Part shown: one piece after another, positions 57,201-64,000 of the stretch
Layout: each line of letters begins with the position of its first letter
How positions within the stretch are numbered: position 1 is the stretch's first letter
Assembly (NCBI GenBank): GCA_030765065.1
Contig: CM060984.1
Location: 2,118,001 to 2,182,000, forward strand
Direction of reading: 5' to 3'
Source: Deroplatys truncata
Lineage: Eukaryota > Arthropoda > Insecta > Mantodea > Mantidae
Length of the DNA stretch: 64,000 bases
Notes under the pieces: model-generated
Database searches by the model: none
Told to the model about the DNA's origin: nothing
What the model saw: the letters and a program-made list of their open reading frames with translations, nothing else
Program-made: the position numbers and the translations under genes

Positions 57201-58890
57201 GTGAGCCTCACATACAGTGTTGTGTAGCTATATAACACTAGTAACAGTTACATATGAGGCAGTACTAGGTGAGCTTCACATACAGTGTTGTCTAGCTATA
57301 TAACACTAGTAACAGTTACATATGAGGCAGTACTAGGTGAGCTTCACATACAGTGTTGTCTAGCTTTATAACACTAGTAACAGTTACATATGAGGCAGTA
57401 CTAGGTGAGCTTCACATACAGTGTTGTCTAGCTATATAACACTAGTAACAGTTACATATGAGGCAGTACTAGGTGAGCCTCACATACAGTGTTGTCTAGT
57501 TATATAACACTAGTAACAGTTACATATGAGGCAGTACTAGGTGAGCCTCACATAGTGTTGTCTAGCTATATAACACTAGTAACAGTTACATATGAGGCAG
57601 TACTAGGTGAGCCTCACATAGTGTTGTCTAGCTATATAACACTAGTAACAGTTACATATGAGGCAGTACTAGGTGAGCCTCACATATAGTGTTGTCTAGC
57701 TATATAACACTAGTAACAGTTACATATGAGGCAGTACTAGGTGAGCTTCACATAGTGTTGTCTAGCTATATAACACTAGTAACAGTTACATATAAGACAG
57801 TACTAGGTGAGCCTCACATACAGTGTTGTCTAGCTATATAACACTAGTAACAGTTACATATGAGGCAGTACTAGGTGAGCTTCACATACAGTGTTGTCTA
57901 GCTATATAACACTAGTAACAGTTACATTTAAGACAGTACTAGGTGAGCCTCACATACAGTGTTGTCTAGCTATATAACACTAGTAACAGTTACATATGAG
58001 GCAGTACTAGGTGAGCTTCACATAGTGTTGTCTAGCTATATAACACTAGTAACAGTTACATATAAGACAGTACTAGGTGAGCCTCACATACAGTGTTGTC
58101 TAGCTATATAACACAAGTAACAGTTACATATGAGGCAGTACTAGGTGAGCCTCACATACAGTGTTGTCTAGCTATATAACACTAGTAACAGTTACATATG
58201 AGGCAGTACTAGGTGAGCCTCACATACAGTGTTGTCTAGCTATATAACACTAGTAACAGTTACATATGAGGCAGTACTAGGTGAGCCTCACATACAGTGT
58301 TGTCTAGCTATATAACACTAGTAACAGTTACATATGAGGCAGTACTAGGTGAGCCTCACATACAGTGTTGTCTAGCTATATAACACTAGTAACAGTTACA
58401 TATGAGGCAGTACTAGGTGAGCCTCACATACAGTGTTGTCTAGCTATATAACACTAGTAACAGTTACATATAAGACAGTACTAGGTGAGCTTCACATACA
58501 GTGTTGTCTAGCTATGTAACACTAGTAACAGTTACATATGAGGCAGTACTAGGTGAGCCTCACATACAGTGTTGTCTAGCTATATAACACTAGTAACAGT
58601 TACATATGAGGCAGTACTAGGTGAGCCTCACATACAGTGTTGTCTAGCTATATAACACTAGTAACAGTTACATATAAGACAGTACTAGGTGAGCTTCACA
58701 TACAGTGTTGTCTAGCTATATAACACTAGTAACAGTTACATATGAGGCAGTACTAGGTGAGCTTCACATACAGTGTTGTCTAGCTATATAACACTATTAA
58801 CAGTTACATATAAGACAGTACTAGGTGAGCCTCACATAGTGTTGTCTCGTTATATAACACATATAAGACAGTACTAGGTTAGGGTCACAT
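48239..58890. repeat. 68-bp satellite, about 153 units
   Basis: The unit includes TATATAACACTAGTAACAGT, TACATATAAGACAGTACTAG and GTGAGCCTCACATACAGTGT, then TGTCTAG. Two main unit types are present: ATAAGACAGT (with CTAGTTATAT), and ATGAGGCAGT (with CTAGCTATAT). The second type dominates 49600-51800 and 56950-58800 and is much more uniform. Many units lack 4 bp (CACATAGTGTTG). A 612-bp (9-unit) periodicity is seen from the AACAATAG variant at 50142 and 50754. No coding or RNA-gene signal is visible. A SINE interrupts it at 53567. Confidence 0.95.
53567..53814 (+). repeat. tRNA-derived SINE, family A, inserted in the 68-bp satellite
   Basis: It starts at the B box (GTCGCGGGTTCAAACCCGGC) and runs to AAATAAAACTCAATTTCAAT, lacking the A box. 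CAGT flanks it at 53563-53566 and 53815-53818, and the satellite unit continues in phase (GGCAGT / CAGTACTAGG). It is therefore an insertion with a 4-bp duplication, or a short microhomology insertion, made after the array existed. Two satellite units just left of it share a rare ATCACACTAGTTACAG variant. Confidence 0.95.
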
Positions 58891-59540
58891 GTAGATATCT
58901 ATCATAGATTTAGAGTTTACTGCCTATTATGTAGTTTATGGCTATTTCTGAAGTATTACACAAATGTATGAGAACCTACATCAGCGTGTACCGCATAATG
59001 CAAATTACAAAAACTGTGTGTCATTTAGGAATGCTCAGACTGACAACATCAAAATTTACAGCATGTATTGTAATGCTGCTGTTTAGGTCTCCGTCAGGAT
59101 TGATAACCATCAACAAAGTTGAAAAAAAAAATGTGCAATGTAAAATAGCAAGACATTGAACAAAAAAGGGCGTGTTGGAAGTAACACATATGAGTTGACT
59201 TTAAATGAGATTGCGCTTTGTAGTATTGATTATGAAGCTTTAATGTGTTTCTTGGTGAAAATGAATAGGTATCCTTTTCCTTATTACAACGTCATGATAA
59301 AGAAAAATATATTTCCAAATCCATATTTATCCATAAGCTGTACTGCTCACAAAAAGGTCTCATTTGTTAATTTGAAGACTAAAAGATGCAGTCATCATAA
59401 GGTGATGTTACTTAAATTACTCTTTTTATAATTTTTTATTTCATTTATATCATCCCACAGAAACGTCATTAAAAATCTATGAGGGTCAGGTTGAAAAGGA
59501 TGCCCATGAATGTTATTGTGCAGTTGTGTGCTTTAAGCTT
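58891..59540. other. AT-rich stretch with no recognised gene
   Basis: Frames of 73 and 91 codons (58938-59159, 59156-59431) have no recognised motif. Nothing else seen. Confidence 0.4.
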
Positions 59541-60010
59541 ACTTATAAAAGCATCCCTCGGCTATGTTTTGCGGCCTATGTGCTTAAATCAGTCATCATT
59601 CGCATAAGCCTCATTTTTTTTTTTTTTTGGCAAATCTGCTTTTAGTGTATCCTTGTTGAAAAATGTTTTTAAAAGCAAAAGGAAAGCAAATAAATTACCT
59701 TAGGAGTGAGTTTAGAAGTGGATGTGATGACTTCACTAAGAGCAGAATGTCGAAACGTGAATCATTCGAGTTTTAGATGTGCAGATCCCTCAGCTACGCC
59801 CTGGTGTTCTTCGCAGTTGTGCCCTATTGGCCACAACTTGCTACACTCTTCTCCTTCTAAAAACATCCCTCGGCTACGCTTTGAGGCTGAGGACCCTCAA
59901 TCTCTCAGCTACGCCTTGAGTCTGAGTATCTTACCGGTTTTGGCGGCATTAGTTATTCAACACATCATTTTCATCGCTGTGGAGGATACACTAAGAGCAG
60001 AATGTCATTT
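59541..60010. repeat. Short degenerate repeats (CCCTCGGCTACG type)
   Basis: CCCTCGGCTATGTTTTG (~59556), CCCTCAGCTACGCCCTG (~59788), CCCTCGGCTACGCTTTGAG (~59868) and CTCAGCTACGCCTTGAG (~59906) are related. CACTAAGAGCAGAATGTC occurs near 59732 and again near 59987, 255 bp apart. A T-run lies near 59615. This is a small imperfect tandem family without coding signs. Confidence 0.5.
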
Positions 60011-60164
60011 TTTTTTCATTCAAATGTTGGTGGCTCTTCCATACAAACACCAGGAAAATTGTGAACTACTACTAGTAGGTAGGCTTGCAACAAAGCCCGG
60101 AATATGAAATTACCACCATACTTCAAGGTTTACACAGAGGCAAAACAACATGTCACAATATAAT

Positions 60165-60395
60165 TTATATAAAAGATAAGTTAACAAATATTGTGAAATG
60201 ACACGCACTCAGTTTTGTCCAAGGATGGACAATGGGGTTTGCAATAGTGTTCATTTGTATTGTAAATGTTAACAGTACTGTGTGGGTTGGTATAAATTTA
60301 ACTCTACCCTCCTCATCCACCATTCTTTTTAGTAAATTTATGAACTTTCTAAGTTTCATAGTTACCATTATTTTCAGCAATAGGTTTAATTTCAT
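60165..60395 (-). pseudogene. Possible LINE ORF1 scrap
   Basis: RVKFIPTHTVLLTF followed by an NPIVHPW segment resembles the strand-rich region ahead of the zinc knuckles of CR1/I-type ORF1 proteins (usual form xPTNTxxLTFxxxxLP). Only one short segment supports it, and no zinc knuckles follow. Confidence 0.2.
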
Positions 60396-60768
60396 CTTCT
60401 GTTAAATCAATGTCTACACTTTTTATGATACCTTAGTACTGCAATTATAGAATGTGATACAGTCGTAGTATTGTATTTCTCATCGAAGTCTGAATTAAAA
60501 AATCATTAGCTTCACCTAATTCAGTAAAATGATTTCAATCTTGTTTTTTTTCTAAAAGGAATTATTTTCTTTACTTTAAATCCATCTCCATGTATCGTTT
60601 TCGAATTTCATGGATAAATCTTGCTGATGTTACCTTGATTATTATTGACAATGACGAACAGTCCTGCATTTTTAGTTATATTTTATGCCTTTACTCATTT
60701 CTGAATCCGTATTTACTACAGCATTACTATTTTTAACATTTTCCACATTTATTTTTTACCTTTATTTT
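60396..60768. other. No feature seen
   Basis: AT-rich DNA, nothing recognised. Confidence 0.4.
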
Positions 60769-60779
60769 ATTCCTTACAA

Positions 60780-61112
60780 TAGGCGGCGCCGTGGCCGAAT
60801 GGTTAGACCGCTCGACTCCCACCGAGGCGCCCCAGGTTCAATCCCAGGGACCTGCATGTGGGATTTGTGGTGGACAAAGCTCCGGGTTCTCCGTTTTCCC
60901 CCTGCCATTCATTCTACCAACTGCTCCATCATCACCTTCTCCTTTCACCCATTTCATTTACTTCCTTCATCCCATACCAGGCATCGGGCTGATCACCCAT
61001 CCTGGATGCTCTGTCTGATCCATGAGTGTGTGCTCCTCGACGGGCCTCTGATCCCAGGCACCCGCTTGTAAGTCCTACATAAGAGGAGGGTAAACAGATA
61101 ATGAATGAATAA
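60780..61112 (+). repeat. tRNA-derived SINE, family C, full length, with 11-bp target duplications
   Basis: The head has an A box (GTGGCCGAATGGTTAGA) and a B box (CAGGTTCAATCCC), so a tRNA origin is clear. The body holds TGCCATTCATTCTACCAACT, CGACGGGCCTCTGATCCCAG and GTAAGTCCTACATAAGAGG, with an AATGAATGAAT tail. ATTCCTTACAA flanks it at 60769-60779 and 61113-61123. The perfect target duplications and intact boxes suggest a recent insertion. The overlapping 75-128-residue frames are not genes. Confidence 0.95.
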
Positions 61113-61123
61113 ATTCCTTACAA

Positions 61124-62500
61124 GGCACTACATTTTGAAACATCACACACTCCGAAAGTTGGAATCTAATTTAACAAAAACCTTAAAAGAAGTTAGATCC
61201 AAGTAAGAAGTAAGTAAATATCAGTTATCGGAATTACTAATAAAATACAGGTGTAACAATCTTTCACTTGTACCAACGTGTAGATACACGGATATGCACA
61301 TTTGCTGGCGTCATCAAGTTGGTAAATCACGGCTTATGTTGGTTTGGGGCTATTTATTCGTGCTCGGTACTGTTTCTAGGATAGCCACTTGTAACAATTA
61401 TACACTGATGCGCACGAATTAATGAGCTATATTTTATTTAGTTGTTTGCAGTAATAGAAGTTTGTGCTTGTCCATTTGGCAACAGTCAGGGACTCGTCAT
61501 TCCAGTCTCTCCCTGTAGGTAATCCATGCCGCTGTGGCGGCGGGAAAAGCTATTATTGCTCAAAATGGCCAACTGGTGTTAGTTTACATTGTACAGTTTC
61601 TTTATCCATACCGATGCAAAAAGATCCTTTTTTATGGCTAACATTTGCATCATAAAAGAGCAAGTAGACCTGGTTGGACTGACAATTATTCTTAAAGTTA
61701 CGATTTTTATTTGTTTACTATTATTATTAATAATAGGTATTATTTGCTTTCGTTTATCTCTGCATTTTAATTGGCTGCTTAATCACGTGAAGATCTGGTT
61801 GGATTATTCTTAAAGTTATGATTATTATTTACTCTAATTACTAGAGCAATACAATTGCGGAATAAATGAGGGCCTCTTCATATTATGATGAAATAACTTT
61901 TGGCTGACTTATCTACCAAATAACCTTAAAAATAACTATGAAAGCTTAAACTCGCGCAAATCCTCAATGAGTAAATAAACACATTTCGTAACGGGATATT
62001 TCTAATGAAATAAACTTAAGGTAATTCACATACCATGCAAATACACGATGTATGCCCCCTTTTATCTGCACATTCTTATTTGCATTTTCTACGATCCGTT
62101 TCAGTTCCACTTCTGGTTCTTTCCGCAAACACTACTTCCCTTCATACGTAACTTCCGTTCCCCCCATGGAACTCCGACAGACTAACCTTCCTGCCAACCA
62201 ATACACATCCCTCTCGTATTTTTCAACGTTCCAAGATTGGTATGGTTTGGCGATGTGACGTGGGACATGGAGACGCTGGCAGCAACATTACCCAATTATG
62301 AAATATGCAGCTTAACTAATAACATTCTCCTATGAAGAATGTATTGTTCAACTTGCAGTTAATAGGTTACGTAATTATTTGAAGGAGTTTGCCCTACAGT
62401 TGTATGCCAATTTGAAGAAGGCAATTTAGCGGTTTTTGATTACGTAAATATTATTAAGGTCACGTAATGAATATACACTTTTATGTTGTTTGAATTTTAG
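61124..62500. other. No recognised gene
   Basis: Mixed AT-rich DNA. The piece 62290-62500 has ATTACGTAA-type motifs also seen at 12021-12250 and may extend the LTR-like repeat. Confidence 0.4.
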
Positions 62501-63357
62501 GACGCCAAACTTTATAGTGAAGATGATGCTTGTTTTTACGTAATATTATTAAAGTTATTTGCATCGGCTGCTTTCAGTCGCACTATAGAAGCACGATTTC
62601 TTGCAGGGTTGTGATAAGACTCAAATTATAAGACGCCATACAATTTACTTTTTAATTTTTTACTTCTTTTTATTTCACTTTATATTTGCACATTCTATAA
62701 ACACAACACTTTATAAAAATAAAACTGTGAGCACTTAATACATTTTTGGCGGAGAACACAAATTTTATTATTTATACTTTACAACATTTTTACCCATGAC
62801 TTTCACGTCTACTCTCTACAATTTAATGTCCGCGACTCTTACGTCTGCTGTTCACTACATCTTGCCCGCGACTTTCACGTCTGCTCTGTCTAATATCTTG
62901 CCCGAGATTGACTAGATTCAACGGCAAAAACCTTTAGCTTTGGTAATGCCATTCTCTTATTGGCTAAATTCTAGTCCAATAGAATTTAAGTATTCAAACT
63001 AAAAATCTTTCTTTACTTTTGATTGGTTAATTGCAAACTGTAATCGAAATTACGTTTATTACCGATCTTTTTATAACCACTATTTTTAAATTCCAGACGT
63101 ATTATTGTCACAAAAATTACATTATTACCTCATTATTAACATTCTAAAACATAGTATTCTCACAGGTTTTGCACTATTAGAGTACATAAACATTTACATA
63201 TCACTAATAAATACGTTTACAATAAAAATAAGTATTTACAATGACTTTACATACAATTTATATAATAATTATGTATATTGTTTTCTAGGTGCGGTGTTAT
63301 TGAATTTAATTAATAAAAATACAATTAATATCATTTAGGCATTAAAATACTGCCTCA
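62501..63357 (-). repeat. LTR-like dispersed repeat, copy 2 (inverted relative to copy 1)
   Basis: Homologous to 11243-12020 along its length. It has TTTGGCGTCC (reverse strand at about 62510), the TATA-like and ATTTTTATAAAGTGT-type region, three ~40-bp units with CGTCTGCTCT/CTTGCCCGCGACTTTC where copy 1 has two, and the shared end TGAGGCAGTATTTTAATGCC (63357). Divergence is roughly a tenth to a fifth by eye. No gag or pol is seen nearby. It is treated as a fossil. Confidence 0.55.
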
Positions 63358-63956
63358 CCTATTACCAAGAATAACTCTCAGCGTTCTGGTAACAATGCAA
63401 GCCGTTTCGGTAATGTTGCTACCAAAGGGTGTAGTAGTAGCACAGTTTAGTGTTGGCAATCCGAATGGAAACTATCGAATTATTCGGTATTTTCCGTCAG
63501 CATTCGATGTTTCATTCGGTTTAACCAACCAATAAGATTGGAGGAATATAATATCCTGCCATCTACATTACTAAATCTAAAACAATGAATGACGTATTTT
63601 CCCATGCCATTAATCTTAGTATTCTTCTCAAATATACCGATAGTGCTGAAATCTGCTGGGAGGTTTACAAATCATTAATCTGTCCTCATTGAATCTCACT
63701 ATCATAATCATTTATTCGATATACACTTTCCACTGTCGTTTGGGATAAGTTAAGGCGTGTGGCCTGAAAATTGTTCCACATGTCAATTACCGGTCCTAAA
63801 ACAGCTGTTGTTGACACACTTGACGTGGCTAATACATTTGGCCGTGCTTTCGCTTAAGTGTCTAACTCAGATAATTATTCACCTTCCTAGTAAGACTCGG
63901 GTGGAATCTAAATATTTCTGGTTTCGTTCAGGAAATCTTACATTTGCGTTTTCACC
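63358..63956. other. Unannotated; possible 5' flank of a gene
   Basis: Less AT-rich than its surroundings near its right end. It may include the promoter and 5' untranslated region of the frame starting at 63957. No TATA box is obvious. Confidence 0.25.
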
Positions 63957-64000
63957 ATGGCGGAGTTAGAAGACGTTCTTTCATCTTCGCGACTGTCAGC
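63957..64000 (+). CDS. Possible first coding exon, cut by the window edge
   Basis: TTCACCATGGCGG gives an ATG at 63957-63959 in an excellent translation-start context (CACC ATG G). The visible 14 codons read MAELEDVLSSSRLS and are open to the window end. The Ala-second-position acidic start is typical of a real protein, but the piece is too short to identify. Chance is quite possible. Confidence 0.35.
   Translation, partial: MAELEDVLSSSRLS

Noticed and set aside
48239-58890. CRISPR-like array
   Set aside because: The units are contiguous head-to-tail repeats with no unique spacers, and the context is eukaryotic.

Overview
The window looks like intergenic DNA from a repeat-rich arthropod, most likely an insect. 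It is AT-rich and crowded with tRNA-derived SINEs, decayed LINEs, Tc1/mariner DNA transposons, Polinton-type virus fossils and long minisatellite or satellite arrays. A cockroach or termite relative fits the SINE and zinc-finger style I remember, but that placement rests on memory and is weak. There are no operons, bacterial signals, rRNA genes or CRISPR arrays.

Layout. 0-1.7 kb: AT-rich DNA and a CA-rich block with a ~320-bp tandem duplication. 1.7-5.5 kb: a broken Polinton-type protein-primed DNA polymerase B fossil behind a TATA/initiator pair. 6-7.4 kb: two minisatellites (31 bp and ~70 bp). 7.4-9.4 kb: a mariner transposon in which the 83-bp segment coding the third catalytic aspartate has expanded to 16 copies. 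9.6-10.0 kb: the start of a Mutator-type transposase. 11.2-12.0 kb: an LTR-like repeat with an inverted relative at 62.5-63.4 kb. 12.6-14.1 kb: the last exon of a 15-finger C2H2 zinc-finger gene, the one convincing host gene. 14.5-24 kb: SINEs, a mariner remnant, two minisatellites (94/102 bp and 75 bp, both with higher-order structure) and a LINE RNase H remnant. 25.4-29.5 kb: a LINE split by a complete-ended 1.27-kb mariner and by a dispersed noncoding repeat. 30.7-36.5 kb: GC-rich repeats, duplicated CRE/TATA promoter modules and a Polinton/adintovirus-type capsid module fossil (capsid, small basic protein, penton-like protein, adenain-type protease, core-like protein) facing several small plus-strand frames. 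36.5-40.6 kb: a SINE with clear target duplications and two LINE remnants. 43.3-58.9 kb: two unrelated satellites abutting directly, ~75 copies of a 66-bp unit then ~153 copies of a 68-bp unit, the second cut by a SINE. 59-64 kb: mostly unannotatable DNA, one intact-looking SINE, the second LTR-like repeat and, at the edge, a possible first coding exon.

How it works together. Only the zinc-finger exon, and perhaps the start codon at 63957, look like host coding sequence. The rest records repeated mobile-element insertion followed by tandem amplification. At least seven independent arrays occur, and four show multi-unit (higher-order) periodicity, as expected from repeated unequal exchange or amplification. 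The polymerase fossil and the capsid fossil lie 26 kb apart in opposite orientations with ordinary repeats and a host exon between them, so I treat them as separate insertions.
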